The notes: a model not told the origin generated them from the sequence alone. Positions 9,347 through 18,615 are shown, counted from the stretch's first letter. The stretch: DNA of 64,000 nucleotides from JAIRVZ01 sp031553755 (GCA_031553755.1 JAVBKZ010000003.1:1-64000), one strand, 5' to 3'. Translations and numbers: made by a program.

Positions 9347-9676
9347 ATGATGAAACGATTCATTTTACTTTTAATAATGGTTCTGTGTTTAAAAATCACT
9401 TTCGCACAGCCATTTTCAAATGAAGATAATCAGTATTCTCCATTTGAAGAAGGCGCTACGTACACTACCGCGCCACCCATTTTATATGAATATAGTCCTA
9501 CGTCCGAAATCCGGAATAACAAATTTTATGCCCCGGCTTTACCTTCCGATGTTGGAGGAAATCTCGAATATACTCCGATAGAAGATGATTATCTAATCAT
9601 CGGCGCTCTTATTGCGTTATATGTTATTTTTGTATTTTACAGGAAAAGAAAAAAGAAGAAAAAAAATACATTTTAA
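9347..9676 (+). CDS. Small membrane-anchored protein with basic C-terminus
   Basis: The protein has 109 residues. It has an N-terminal signal peptide (MMKRFILLLIMVLCLKITFA), a short exported region rich in Pro, Tyr and Glu, one C-terminal transmembrane helix (YLIIGALIALYVIFVFY) and a Lys/Arg tail that should face the cytoplasm. It begins 10 bp after the giant beta-helix gene and is surely co-transcribed with it. The same architecture of a small single-span protein after a large T9SS cargo is seen in other Bacteroidetes, but no function is known to me. It could help assembly or export of its neighbour, which is inference. Confidence 0.7.
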   Translation: MMKRFILLLIMVLCLKITFAQPFSNEDNQYSPFEEGATYTTAPPILYEYSPTSEIRNNKFYAPALPSDVGGNLEYTPIEDDYLIIGALIALYVIFVFYRKRKKKKKNTF

Positions 9677-9715
9677 AAATAAAATTAGCTTCGATCTGCC
9701 TAAAAATAAACGATA

Positions 9716-11143
9716 TTAGTTTTTATCTTTTATCTTTTCTTCCGCTACTTTCATCAGGTATTGATAGGCTGCGTCATATTCATTCGGTATTATTCCGTCC
9801 AAAATCGCGTCTTTGATTGCCGATTTCAATTCACCAACAATTTGACTCGCCGGAAGATTAAATATCTTCATTATTTCGATTCCGTCTATTGGTGGTTGAA
9901 AATTACGTACACGGTCTTTTTCTTCTATAATTTTCAATTTTTGACGAACTAACTGAAAATTTCGCAAGTATTTTTTTACTTTTTCCGGATTTTTTGATGT
10001 TATGTCAGCTTCACAAAGCAACATTAAATCGTCAATATCATCGCCCGCTTCGAACAAAAGGCGGCGAACCGCTGAATCGGTCACTTCTTCTTCCGCCAAA
10101 ATAATCGGACGCATGTGCAACAAAACTAATTTTTGCACATATTTCATCTTTTCATTTTGAGGAAATTTCATTTTTCGAAAAATATTCGGCAAAATTTTAG
10201 AGCCGATAAAATTATGGTTATGAAATGTCCATCCAAGCTTAGGTTCAAATTTTTTTGTCGCCGGTTTTCCTATATCATGAAAAATAGCCGCCCAACGCAA
10301 CCATAAATCATTCGTGTTTCTTGCTAAATTATCCAATACTTTCAACGTATGGCTAAAATTATCCTTATGCCCGATTCCTTCTTTTGTTTCCGCTCCTTTC
10401 AACGCCACAAGTTCGGGAAATATGATTTCCAACAATCCGGTTTTATCCAACAATTCAAAACCAACGGAAGGTTTGGGAGAAAGTACTATTTTATTTAATT
10501 CATCAACAATCCTCTCTTTCGAAATAATATTGATTCTTTCTTTATTGCGGGATATCGCGTCGAACGTTTCGGGATTAATAAAAAAACCAAGCTGAGAAGC
10601 AAACCTGATTCCTCTCATCATCCGCAACGGATCATCGCTAAACGTTATATCCGGATTCAAAGGAGTACGGATACACAAATCATCCATATCTTTCAATCCA
10701 CCGAAAGGATCGATCAATTCTCCGAAACGATTCTTATTCAGGCATAATGCCAAAGCGTTTATTGTAAAATCACGACGGTTCTGGTCATCTTCCAATGTTC
10801 CGTCTTCGACAATAGGTTTTCTCGAATCCCGCATGTACGATTCTTTCCTCGCTCCTACAAATTCAAGTTCTAAATCGTTATATTTTACCTGAGCCGTGCC
10901 AAAATTTTTAAAGACGGATAAATGAGCTTTTTTGCCTAACCGGGAAGCGACAAGCGCCGCCAATTCGATTCCACTCCCCACACAAACCACATCCACATCT
11001 TTCGATGGTCTGTTTAGAAAAATATCCCTTACGTATCCTCCTATCACATAAGATTCTACACCTAATTCATCAGCAGATTCTGAGATAATTTCAAAAGCCT
11101 TCCCTTGAAGTTTGATTAAAATATCATCTTTCGTAATTTCCAT
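9716..11143 (-). CDS. cca: CCA-adding tRNA nucleotidyltransferase
   Basis: The enzyme adds or repairs the 3' CCA of tRNA in the cytoplasm. The N-terminal nucleotidyltransferase domain shows the class II signature: GGYVRD early in the protein, then the metal-binding pair in [12 protein letters not shown]. It continues with the [11 protein letters not shown] helix typical of poly(A) polymerase/CCA enzymes and the [17 protein letters not shown]-binding helix. A C-terminal HD domain ([13 protein letters not shown]) is normal for Bacteroidetes versions. The longer frame opens at 11170, but I prefer the ATG at 11143. This start aligns with homologues and lies just 6 bp downstream of a TACCTTTG promoter box, so a start at 11170 would precede transcription. 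The gene is isolated and opposes its neighbours. Confidence 0.93.
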   Translation of the reverse strand: MEITKDDILIKLQGKAFEIISESADELGVESYVIGGYVRDIFLNRPSKDVDVVCVGSGIELAALVASRLGKKAHLSVFKNFGTAQVKYNDLELEFVGARKESYMRDSRKPIVEDGTLEDDQNRRDFTINALALCLNKNRFGELIDPFGGLKDMDDLCIRTPLNPDITFSDDPLRMMRGIRFASQLGFFINPETFDAISRNKERINIISKERIVDELNKIVLSPKPSVGFELLDKTGLLEIIFPELVALKGAETKEGIGHKDNFSHTLKVLDNLARNTNDLWLRWAAIFHDIGKPATKKFEPKLGWTFHNHNFIGSKILPNIFRKMKFPQNEKMKYVQKLVLLHMRPIILAEEEVTDSAVRRLLFEAGDDIDDLMLLCEADITSKNPEKVKKYLRNFQLVRQKLKIIEEKDRVRNFQPPIDGIEIMKIFNLPASQIVGELKSAIKDAILDGIIPNEYDAAYQYLMKVAEEKIKDKN

Positions 11144-11148
11144 GACAA

Positions 11149-11156
11149 CAAAGGTA
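11149..11156 (-). promoter_or_regulatory. Bacteroidetes -7 promoter box for cca
   Basis: Read on the minus strand the octamer is TACCTTTG, an exact TAnnTTTG. It sits five bases before the chosen ATG, so the transcript would have almost no leader. No good -33 box was found. Confidence 0.5.
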
Positions 11157-11356
11157 CTATTTTTTGACAATACATCGTTTTTCTATTGGGATTAAACTTA
11201 AGGTTGATGCTCGTAATCAACCATATAAAAACAGAAATATAATCACTTTTTTCCAAAAGAAATAAAAATTCCGAAAAAATTACGCTAACTTTATAACAAA
11301 TTTTAAGTACCCTTTTTCAATTAATCACAACAATCACCTTTTGAATTATTTTAGTT

Positions 11357-11631
11357 ATGAAAACAAAAATTTTACTATCTCTTTTTTAGTTTTTTTCTTT
11401 TTCTACATTGGAGTAAATGCACAAGTTAAGGTTCAATCAACAGGCCGGGTTATTGTCGGTGAGTTTTATTACCCCAATAATTATGATCCGGACAACGCGA
11501 TAACATTACAAGTTTTTGGTCCCAATTTTACTAATTATGCAAGTGGAGGCAAGATAGCGATCGGCGACTATGGTCGGCCTTCCAGTGGAAGCATGAATGT
11601 GATGATAAGAGATTCACTACTTTCGAAGTGA
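11357..11631 (+). pseudogene. Secreted-protein pseudogene, frameshifted in a T run and truncated
   Basis: An ATG at 11357 starts a signal peptide (MKTKILLSLF) that meets a stop after a run of six T at 11382-11387. One extra T would restore a perfect signal peptide (MKTKILLSLFLVFFFFYIG, then VNAQ) reading on to VKVQSTGRVIVGEFYYPNN and ending at 11631. The only start in the downstream frame is a TTG at 11341, which gives no sensible leader. The coding part ends abruptly after a Gly/Ser-rich stretch (GRPSSGSMNV), shorter than expected for a beta-rich surface protein, so the 3' end is probably lost too. The stretch 11171-11356 upstream is AT-rich and holds only the cca promoter. Confidence 0.65.
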
Positions 11632-11681
11632 AGAAACAGTGAACAATGATTTTAAACAAGCTGTTTCAAAAGTCAAATAGT

Positions 11682-11714
11682 ACACAGAAAACACGGAATA
11701 TACGGAAATTTCAG
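11682..11714 (+). repeat. Degenerate short tandem repeat (ACACAGA/ACACGGA/TACGGA type)
   Basis: Three imperfect units of about 9 bp (ACACAGAAA, ACACGGAAT, ATACGGAAA) follow each other in the gap between the pseudogene and the lipoprotein gene. Similar repeats are scattered through intergenic regions of many Bacteroidetes; that link is from general knowledge. Confidence 0.4.
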
Positions 11715-11753
11715 ATTTTTTTCATTGGAGATTCAAGATGCGTATAAATATGC

Positions 11754-11761
11754 TATCTTTG
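11754..11761 (+). promoter_or_regulatory. Bacteroidetes -7 promoter box for the lipoprotein-ATPase operon
   Basis: TATCTTTG, an exact TAnnTTTG, lies 40 bp before the ATG at 11802. A TTG at 11725-11727 is a weak -33 candidate with slightly long spacing. Confidence 0.5.
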
Positions 11762-11801
11762 CGAATTCCCATGCGATTTTGTGCTTTAAAATTAAAAATC
11801 A

Positions 11802-12620
11802 ATGAAACAATACTTTTATTTCCTTTGTTTATTTATTGTACTAACAGCCTGTAACAAAGACAAAGAAAATGCCGAAACGATGCTGAAACAAGCTGAAGGT
11901 TTTTATGAATCGAAAGAATACGCTTCCGCTAAAATAATGTTGGATAGTTTAAAAAAAGTATACCCGAAAGAAGTCAAAACCTTGAGAAATGGCTTACAAT
12001 TAATGCGCAAGGTCGAACTTGAAGAACAAGAACGAAACTTGGCTTATTGCGACAGCATGTTTATCGTATGTCAATCGAAAGCGGATTCCCTCAAAAAAAA
12101 CTTTATCTTCGAAAAAGATAAAGAATATGACGATATCGGAAAATTCGTAACCAAACAACAGAAATCCGAAAATATCGTAGAAAAATCATACATCCGGTGC
12201 GGGGTAGACGAATTGGGAGAAATGTATATTGCCAGTGTTTATTACGGAAACAAATCCATCAATCATATAAAAATTAAAGTATCCGATAAGACGGGAAATT
12301 ATACCGAAACCGAAAGTATTCCTAAAGATGGCGGTCTGAATTATTCTTTTCAAAATTTAGGTATGACTACCGAAATTGTTACTTACTCAAAAGGCAAAGA
12401 CTCCGGAGTTATACAATTCATTTGTAACAATTATAAAGAAAATCTAAAAGTAGAATATTTGGGAAGTAAAACACCCTATAGCATACAAATGTCGCAAGCT
12501 GATAAAACAGCCATTGTGGAAATAAACGAATTGGCAACTATTCTTTCCGACATCGAACATTTGAAAAAAGAAACTTTGAAAATAAAAACCCGAATAGAAT
12601 ATCTCAAATCAAAAAAATAA
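11802..12620 (+). CDS. Lipoprotein with TPR-like N-terminus
   Basis: The protein has 272 residues. The signal peptide ends in a lipobox (VLTAC, lipidated Cys17), so it is membrane-anchored. Residues about 22-70 look like a TPR-type helix pair (AETMLKQAEGFYESKEYASA, then KIMLDSLKKVYPKE), followed by a charged coiled-coil stretch. The middle is a beta-rich domain (about 120-225) and the last 50 residues form another helix. I do not recognise a named family. The Ca2+ ATPase gene starts 6 bp after its stop, so the two share a transcript from the TATCTTTG promoter. Whether they act together is unknown. Confidence 0.8.
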   Translation: MKQYFYFLCLFIVLTACNKDKENAETMLKQAEGFYESKEYASAKIMLDSLKKVYPKEVKTLRNGLQLMRKVELEEQERNLAYCDSMFIVCQSKADSLKKNFIFEKDKEYDDIGKFVTKQQKSENIVEKSYIRCGVDELGEMYIASVYYGNKSINHIKIKVSDKTGNYTETESIPKDGGLNYSFQNLGMTTEIVTYSKGKDSGVIQFICNNYKENLKVEYLGSKTPYSIQMSQADKTAIVEINELATILSDIEHLKKETLKIKTRIEYLKSKK

Positions 12621-12626
12621 ATTTTA

Positions 12627-15518
12627 ATGGAAAATAATAATCAATTAATAGGATTAACCAATGAAGAAGTACTGGCAAGCCGTGAAAAGTATGGAGAAAA
12701 TCTGCTTTCTCCCCCTAAAAGGGATTCACTTTGGAAACTTTTTTTGGAAAAATTCAAAGATCCGATTATCCGCATTTTATTAATTGCCGCTTTTCTTTCC
12801 CTGATTGTTTCATTTGTTCACAAAGAATACGCGGAAACAATCGGTATTTTTTGTGCCATATTTTTATCTGTCGGAGTAGCGTTTTGGTTCGAAACCGATG
12901 CTAACAGAAAGTTTGATATTCTCAATCAGGTAAATGACGATACGTTAGTAAAAGTTATCCGAAACGGAAACATAAGCGAAGTCCCTAAAAAAGAAATTGT
13001 AGTAGGAGACATTATATTACTTGAAACCGGAGAGGAAATACCGGCAGATGCAAAATTAATAAACGCTATTTCTTTATTAGTAAACGAATCGTGCCTGACA
13101 GGAGAACTAAGTATTTCCAAAACAACGAATCCACAATCTTTTCATGAAGACTCCACTTATCCATCGAATATGATTTATCGGGGAACAACTGTAATTGACG
13201 GACATTGTTCGGCCGAAGTTACCTCCATCGGCGATGCGACCGAATTCGGAAAAGTGGCGAGGGAAGCAACTGAAACCAGTACTGAAGAAACTCCATTAAA
13301 TAAACAGTTAGACAAACTGGCAAAATTTATCGGAATAATAGGATTCGCGTTGGCGACTTTAACTTTTTCGACCCTCTTCTTTAAAGATATTTTCTTCGAA
13401 GGTCCAACTTATACTGCCGGACAATTAGGTTTATTATTAGGAATTATACTTGCTTTTTTAATTACGACTTCTAAAGTATGGCTGCCTATCATTTATGATG
13501 GCATCAATCTGTCAGGAAGTAAATTTATCGCACCCAAATACATAACCGAAGGTAGTTGGTTGAAATGGATTTCCATCGGGATCTTAACATTCGCTCTTGT
13601 TTGTTTATTAGGATTTTTCAGAGGTACAAATCCTTTCAATGCAGAATCATGGATTCCGATGAAAGACGCGGAAAGAATCCTTGAATATTTCATGATCGCA
13701 GTCACTCTAATTGTAGTTGCCGTTCCCGAAGGACTACCGATGAGTGTTACGTTGAGTTTGGCTTTAAGTATGCGCCGCATGTTGAAAACCAACAATCTGG
13801 TACGGAAAATGCACGCTTGCGAAACAATGGGAGCAGCTACCGTTATTTGCACAGACAAAACCGGGACATTGACTCAAAACCAAATGAGAATCAACCAAAC
13901 CAATTTTTACGGATTAAAACAACAACAACTCGAAAACGATGAAATAAGCAAACTAATCATCGAAGGAGTAGCTATCAATTCCACAGCTTTTCTTGATTAT
14001 TCCGATTCTAAAAAAATCAAAGCGTTGGGAAATCCTACCGAAGCCGCCCTTTTACTTTGGTTGAATGACAATAAAATCAATTATTTGGATATAAGAAAAT
14101 TCACCAAAGTGGTTGAATTACTGACTTTCAGTACAGAAAGAAAGTTCATGGCAACAGCGGTCGATTCATCCGCGATGCCAGGAAAACGCATTCTTTATGT
14201 AAAAGGAGCGCCTGAAATCATACTCGGAAAATGTAAAAACCTGTTATCTGCCGATGGACTTCATCCTATTGAAAAATTCAAGCCGGAAATCGACAGCCAA
14301 TTATTACAATATCAGAATCAGGCAATGCGTACACTTGGATTCGCATACAAAGAAATTGATATAAACGACACTTCCGACATTAAGTTTCAGGCAGAAAAAG
14401 GCCTCACATTTTTGGGTATTGTCGCCATTTCCGACCCAGTGAGAGAAGATGTTCCGGAAGCTGTAAACAAATGTATAGAAGCCGGAATCAAAGTAAAAAT
14501 CGTAACAGGAGATACTCCGGGAACAGCCAAAGAAATCGGACGACAAATAGGTATCTGGAAACCGGAAGATTCGGAAATAAACATCATTACCGGTCCTGAT
14601 TTCGAAGCTCTTCCTGAAGAAGAAGCTTTCAATCGCGTCAGGGAATTGAAAATCATGTGTCGCGCCCGTCCGACCGACAAACAAAGGCTGGTGCAATTAT
14701 TGCAAAAAAACAATGAAGTCGTTGCCGTAACAGGAGACGGAACAAACGATGCTCCCGCCTTGAATTACGCACAAGTAGGTTTATCGATGGGTAGCGGAAC
14801 TTCCGTTGCGAAAGAAGCGAGCGACATCACTTTGTTGGATGATTCTTTCAACAGCATAGCGACAGCCGTCATGTGGGGAAGATCGTTGTATAAAAATATA
14901 CAACGTTTCATTTTATTCCAGTTAACAATCAATGTCGCCGCGATGATCATCGTATTTTTGGGGTCGATATTAGGGCATCAACTACCGCTGACAGTTACTC
15001 AAATGTTATGGGTAAATCTCATCATGGACACTTTCGCCGCAGCCGCTTTGGCTTCCCTTCCACCCGATTCAGGAGTGATGAAAGCCAAACCACGCAAAAA
15101 CGACGATTTTATCATCACACAAATAATGCGTTTCAACATCCTGTTCACCGGATTATCATTCGTGATTTTACTCCTCATTCTCATGTTTAATTTCAGGGGT
15201 GAAGACGGAGAAATAAGCCGTTACAACCTTTCATGCTTCTTCACGATATTCGTTATGTTGCAATTTTGGAATATGTTCAACGCCAAAGCATACGCGACAG
15301 GACGTTCCGCATTTTTCGGAATCACTCAATCATTTGGATTTATCATCGCCGCGCTCATCATTCTTGTCGGACAATTTTTGATTGTGCAATTCGGTGGAGA
15401 TGTTTTCCGCACAGCCCCTATCACTCCCAAAGATTGGCTCATAATCATCGGTTCCACATCCGGAGTTTTATGGATTGGCGAAATTATAAGATTTATCAAT
15501 AAGCAATGGAAGAACTGA
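12627..15518 (+). CDS. P-type Ca2+-transporting ATPase (P2-type)
   Basis: A 963-residue inner-membrane pump, expected to export Ca2+ at the cost of ATP. Visible parts are the N-terminal cation-ATPase domain (LTNEEVLASREKYGENLLSP), the actuator-domain loop ESCLTGELSISK (TGES degenerate to TGEL), and the ion-site helix VAVPEGLPMSVTLSLALS with PEGLP at 367-371. Phosphorylation Asp410 lies in ICTDKTGTLT. The nucleotide domain has KGAPE, and the hinge is VTGDGTNDAPAL with Asp704. A C-terminal cation-ATPase domain with about six helices completes it. PEGLP and the lack of N-terminal metal-binding Cys fit the PMCA/SERCA group and not heavy-metal pumps. It overlaps the next gene by 13 bp, so translation may be coupled. 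The TGEL replacement is worth noting because TGES is needed for dephosphorylation. Confidence 0.9.
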   Translation: MENNNQLIGLTNEEVLASREKYGENLLSPPKRDSLWKLFLEKFKDPIIRILLIAAFLSLIVSFVHKEYAETIGIFCAIFLSVGVAFWFETDANRKFDILNQVNDDTLVKVIRNGNISEVPKKEIVVGDIILLETGEEIPADAKLINAISLLVNESCLTGELSISKTTNPQSFHEDSTYPSNMIYRGTTVIDGHCSAEVTSIGDATEFGKVAREATETSTEETPLNKQLDKLAKFIGIIGFALATLTFSTLFFKDIFFEGPTYTAGQLGLLLGIILAFLITTSKVWLPIIYDGINLSGSKFIAPKYITEGSWLKWISIGILTFALVCLLGFFRGTNPFNAESWIPMKDAERILEYFMIAVTLIVVAVPEGLPMSVTLSLALSMRRMLKTNNLVRKMHACETMGAATVICTDKTGTLTQNQMRINQTNFYGLKQQQLENDEISKLIIEGVAINSTAFLDYSDSKKIKALGNPTEAALLLWLNDNKINYLDIRKFTKVVELLTFSTERKFMATAVDSSAMPGKRILYVKGAPEIILGKCKNLLSADGLHPIEKFKPEIDSQLLQYQNQAMRTLGFAYKEIDINDTSDIKFQAEKGLTFLGIVAISDPVREDVPEAVNKCIEAGIKVKIVTGDTPGTAKEIGRQIGIWKPEDSEINIITGPDFEALPEEEAFNRVRELKIMCRARPTDKQRLVQLLQKNNEVVAVTGDGTNDAPALNYAQVGLSMGSGTSVAKEASDITLLDDSFNSIATAVMWGRSLYKNIQRFILFQLTINVAAMIIVFLGSILGHQLPLTVTQMLWVNLIMDTFAAAALASLPPDSGVMKAKPRKNDDFIITQIMRFNILFTGLSFVILLLILMFNFRGEDGEISRYNLSCFFTIFVMLQFWNMFNAKAYATGRSAFFGITQSFGFIIAALIILVGQFLIVQFGGDVFRTAPITPKDWLIIIGSTSGVLWIGEIIRFINKQWKN

Positions 15519-16933
15519 TTCTGTTATTTCAAGAATATATAGGCAAACAACCGGAAAAAATTATTCAATTATCAGGTTCGGGTTCCAATCGCAAATATTT
15601 TCGGTTATCACACGGCGAAACATCTTTGATCGGTGTAGAAGGAACTTCTTTTGATGAAAACAAAGCGTTTATCACATTGTGCCGTCATTTTTCGGAACAA
15701 AACTTACCTGTTCCTGAAATCATTTTTCATACCTCAGATTTAATGTATTATTTACAAAAAGACTTGGGAAATACCAGCCTTTTTGATTTCATTTCGGAAG
15801 GAAGAAATACTGGAAATTTTTCAGAAAAAGAAATCAATTTATTAAAAAAAACAATTTCCCTTCTTCCTGATTTTCAATTCAAAGGAGCCGATAATTTGGA
15901 TTTTTCGGTATGTTATCCGCAAGAATCTTTCGACAAAAGAACCATATTTTGGGATTTAAATTATTTCAAATATTATTACTTAAAAACATCGGGAATCGAA
16001 TTTCAGGAAAATCTACTGGAAGATGATTTCGAGCAATTCGCGGAAATACTGTTGCAAGATAAATCCGATACATTTCTTTATCGCGATTTTCAGTCACGCA
16101 ATGTAATGATACATGATAACGAGCCGTTTTTCATCGACTTTCAAGGAGGAAGAAAAGGGCCTGTTTATTATGATGTTTCATCTTTTTTATGGCAGGCCAA
16201 AGCCAATTTTCCGGAAACATTGCGTGAAGAATTGTTGGATGTTTATTTAAACGCGTTAAAAAAACATCAACCCGAAATAAATAAAGATTCGTTCAAAAAA
16301 AGACTAAAATATTTTGTATTATTCCGCACACTGCAAGTATTAGGCGCTTACGGATTCAGGGGAAATATCGAAAAAAAGAAACACTTCATCGAAAGTATTC
16401 CTTTCGCATTAAACAACCTGAAAGAATTATTGCAAAACGATTTCATTGAGTTTCCTTATTTGCAAAAAATATTAAATGAATTATTATTACCCCTAAATCC
16501 CCTAAAGGGAACTTCCTGGGATAAAGAAAATAATTTACAAATTACTATTTACAGTTTTTCTTATAAAAAAGGAATTCCCGAAGATGAATCCGGAAACGGA
16601 GGAGGATACATATTCGATTGCCGGGCAATTCATAATCCGGGCAAATACGATGAATACAAACCATTAACCGGATTAGACCAACCTGTCAAAGATTTTTTAG
16701 AAAAAGACGGAGAAATTATTGATTTTTTGAAAAACATCCGTACCATAGCCGACAAACACGTCGAACGTTATATCGAAAGAAATTTTACCAACCTGATGTT
16801 AGCCTTCGGTTGCACCGGCGGACAACACCGTTCAGTTTATTCGGCACAACATCTGGCTGATTATTTATCAAAAAAATATCCTGTAAAAATAAAGCTGATA
16901 CACCGGGAGCAAGGCATAAATAAAGAATATTAA
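15506..16933 (+). CDS. Aminoglycoside-phosphotransferase-like kinase fused to a RapZ C-terminal domain
   Basis: The protein has 475 residues in two parts. Residues about 1-325 are an APH/choline-kinase-like phosphotransferase: catalytic loop YRDFQSRNVM with Asp194 and Asn199, and metal-binding Asp211 in FIDFQGGRKG. Members of this group phosphorylate small molecules such as sugars or aminoglycosides. Residues about 345-475 match the C-terminal domain of RapZ (YSFSYKKGIPEDESGNGGG, FDCRAIHNPG, then AFGCTGGQHRSVYSAQHLA). In Enterobacteria that domain binds the sRNA GlmZ and guides RNase E in the control of amino-sugar synthesis. The usual RapZ P-loop domain is replaced by the kinase. The linker encodes LLPLNPLKGTSWDKEN, derived from an inserted repeat (16490-16514). 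The gene overlaps the Ca2+ ATPase by 13 bp. Its function is unknown; nucleotide-sugar metabolism is a guess. Confidence 0.85.
   Translation: MEELILLFQEYIGKQPEKIIQLSGSGSNRKYFRLSHGETSLIGVEGTSFDENKAFITLCRHFSEQNLPVPEIIFHTSDLMYYLQKDLGNTSLFDFISEGRNTGNFSEKEINLLKKTISLLPDFQFKGADNLDFSVCYPQESFDKRTIFWDLNYFKYYYLKTSGIEFQENLLEDDFEQFAEILLQDKSDTFLYRDFQSRNVMIHDNEPFFIDFQGGRKGPVYYDVSSFLWQAKANFPETLREELLDVYLNALKKHQPEINKDSFKKRLKYFVLFRTLQVLGAYGFRGNIEKKKHFIESIPFALNNLKELLQNDFIEFPYLQKILNELLLPLNPLKGTSWDKENNLQITIYSFSYKKGIPEDESGNGGGYIFDCRAIHNPGKYDEYKPLTGLDQPVKDFLEKDGEIIDFLKNIRTIADKHVERYIERNFTNLMLAFGCTGGQHRSVYSAQHLADYLSKKYPVKIKLIHREQGINKEY
16490..16514 (+). repeat. Intragenic short repeat insertion in an interdomain linker
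   Basis: A C-rich/G-rich 25-bp stretch (CCCCTAAATCCCCTAAAG, continuing GGAACTT) differs sharply from the AT-rich coding around it and encodes PLNPLKGT. I recall near-identical stretches as dispersed repeats in Bacteroidetes genomes. Here it lies in frame between the kinase and RapZ domains. Confidence 0.45.
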
Positions 16934-16960
16934 ACAAACTGTTTTTTTCAAAAAATTCAT

Positions 16961-16968
16961 TACATTTG
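16961..16968 (+). promoter_or_regulatory. Bacteroidetes -7 promoter box for pyrB
   Basis: TACATTTG, an exact TAnnTTTG, 20 bp before the pyrB ATG at 16988. The upstream T-rich stretch at 16941-16949 is the likely -33 region, though it lacks a full TTTG. Confidence 0.6.
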
Positions 16969-16987
16969 TTGCAAAGAAATAAACTAT

Positions 16988-17905
16988 ATGAAATCAAACA
17001 GCTTAGTATCTATTGCAGATTGCTCTAAGGATGATATTCTCAGGCTTATCCAAAAGGCTGAATATTTTGAAAAAAATCCAAATCAGAAGTTGTTAAAAGG
17101 GAAAGTTTGCGCTACCCTTTTTTTTGAACCCTCAACTCGTACACGCTTGAGTTTTGAAACTGCCGTTAACCGTTTAAGAGGTCGGATTATCGGTTTTTCA
17201 GACGCGGCGACAACCAGTTCGTCGAAAGGCGAAACATTGAAAGATACTATCCTGATGGTTAGCAATTATGCCGACCTGATTATTATGAGGCATCACTTGG
17301 AAGGCGCGGCTCGTTATGCTTCGGAAGTGACCGATGTTCCTATTATCAATGCCGGCGACGGGGCTAACCAACATCCTTCACAAACGATGCTTGATATCTA
17401 TTCGATTTATAAAACGCAAGGAACCCTGGAAAATCTCAACATTACGATGGTTGGCGACCTGAAATACGGAAGAACGGTCCATTCGCTCATCAACGGAATG
17501 TCGCATTTCAATCCGACATTTCATTTTGTCGCTCCCGAAGAACTCAAAATTCCGGACATCTACAAAACTTTTTGTGAAGAAAAGGGAATCAAATATTACG
17601 AATATTCTGATTTTTCGGCCGAAGTAATCAATCGTTCAGATATTCTTTACATGACTCGCGTACAAAGGGAACGTTTTACTGATTTAATAGAGTACGAAAA
17701 AGTCAAAAATGTATATATCTTGCGCAACAATATGTTGAAAGATAGTAAAGAAAATTTACGTATTCTTCATCCTTTACCCCGTGTGAATGAAATCGCGTAT
17801 GACGTGGATGATAATCCTAAAGCATATTACATAGAACAAGCTAAAAACGGAGTTTTTGCCCGTCAGGCTATTATTTGTGAAGTTTTGGGTATTGAAACAG
17901 ATTAA
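16988..17905 (+). CDS. pyrB: Aspartate carbamoyltransferase catalytic subunit
   Basis: The enzyme joins carbamoyl phosphate and aspartate, the first committed step of pyrimidine synthesis. The 305 residues equal the usual length. Carbamoyl-phosphate binding motifs are present ([15 protein letters not shown] and the [18 protein letters not shown] segment), as is the C-terminal [11 protein letters not shown] aspartate-binding loop. The start at 16988 fits the TACATTTG promoter 20 bp upstream. The regulatory-chain gene follows after a 172-bp gap that holds a palindromic repeat, so both may be on one transcript with the hairpin modulating the second gene. Confidence 0.96.
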   Translation: MKSNSLVSIADCSKDDILRLIQKAEYFEKNPNQKLLKGKVCATLFFEPSTRTRLSFETAVNRLRGRIIGFSDAATTSSSKGETLKDTILMVSNYADLIIMRHHLEGAARYASEVTDVPIINAGDGANQHPSQTMLDIYSIYKTQGTLENLNITMVGDLKYGRTVHSLINGMSHFNPTFHFVAPEELKIPDIYKTFCEEKGIKYYEYSDFSAEVINRSDILYMTRVQRERFTDLIEYEKVKNVYILRNNMLKDSKENLRILHPLPRVNEIAYDVDDNPKAYYIEQAKNGVFARQAIICEVLGIETD

Positions 17906-17940
17906 TTTAAAGTTTATAACTTAAGTATTCGTTGTTTATA

Positions 17941-18023
17941 TTATTTATCCCGCAGAATACGCAGATTTTTTATATTTAAATATTCCCAATCCGCATTATT
18001 CAGCGAGATCAGCGGGAAATAAT
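17941..18023. repeat. Long imperfect palindrome between pyrB and pyrI
   Basis: The left arm (17941-17967, TATCCCGCAGAATACGCAGA core) and right arm (17988-18023, CCGCATTATTCAGCGAGATC core, then AGCGGGAAATAA) are imperfect reverse complements around a 20-bp AT-only centre. CGCAGA-rich palindromes of this kind are common dispersed repeats in Bacteroidetes. It could form a hairpin in the pyrB-pyrI transcript. Confidence 0.6.
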
Positions 18024-18077
18024 TCTTTAATTTAATTTTCGGTTCATACTTAATACTTAAAAATTACACTTATCATT

Positions 18078-18536
18078 ATGGCTAAGAAAAAAGAATTACA
18101 AGTAGCGGCATTAGAAAATGGAACCGCTATCGATCATATACCTTCCGACCAATTATTTAAAGTGGTTAGTATATTAGGTATTGAAAAATTGAAAAACCGT
18201 GTTACCATCGGATATAATTTGGATAGTAAAGTGATGGGGACCAAAGGAATCATCAAAATATCCGACAAATTTTTCGAAGAAGACGAAATTAACCGGATTT
18301 CTTTGATCGCCCCCAAAGTAAATCTCAACATCATACGCGATTATGAAGTGTTCGAAAAAAAACAAGTCAGTCTTCCCGATGAATTGAAAGGTTTAGTCAG
18401 ATGTAATAACCCCAAATGTATTACGAACAATGAACCTATGCATACTCGTTTTTTTGTCATTGATAAAGAAAACGTAACGCTTAAATGCAAATATTGCGAA
18501 ATGAAAATCGGAAAAGAAGATATTGAACTTTTATGA
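18078..18536 (+). CDS. pyrI: Aspartate carbamoyltransferase regulatory subunit
   Basis: The protein has 152 residues, full length for the family. The N-terminal domain (about 1-100) binds effector nucleotides; the start [16 protein letters not shown] and the [14 protein letters not shown] helix are characteristic. The C-terminal zinc domain has all four ligands: Cys109, Cys114, Cys137 and Cys140 (VRCNNPKC and KCKYC). It assembles with PyrB into the dodecamer under allosteric control by CTP and ATP. It follows pyrB on the same strand. Confidence 0.96.
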   Translation: MAKKKELQVAALENGTAIDHIPSDQLFKVVSILGIEKLKNRVTIGYNLDSKVMGTKGIIKISDKFFEEDEINRISLIAPKVNLNIIRDYEVFEKKQVSLPDELKGLVRCNNPKCITNNEPMHTRFFVIDKENVTLKCKYCEMKIGKEDIELL

Positions 18537-18610
18537 GAAGATTAAAGATTAAAGACTGACGACAAAATAAAAAACTCGTTTACTTGTTTACTCGTTAACT
18601 CGTCAACTAA
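18536..18610 (+). repeat. Degenerate short tandem repeats between pyrI and the flavin reductase gene
   Basis: Two units of AAGATTA/AAGATTAA (about 18538-18555) are followed by four imperfect 8-9 bp units of the form CTCGTTTA, CTTGTTTA, CTCGTTAA, CTCGTCAA (about 18572-18608). The array ends just before the ATG at 18616, in the ribosome-binding region. Confidence 0.5.
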
Positions 18611-18615
18611 AAAAT

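Noticed and set aside
11341..11631. A 96-codon frame from a TTG start as an intact gene
   Set aside because: The TTG start gives no sensible signal peptide; the ATG at 11357 in another frame does, so the gene is frameshifted.
14304..14713. Minus-strand frames inside the Ca2+ ATPase gene
   Set aside because: They are out-of-frame shadows of a clear P-type ATPase and show no protein-like features.
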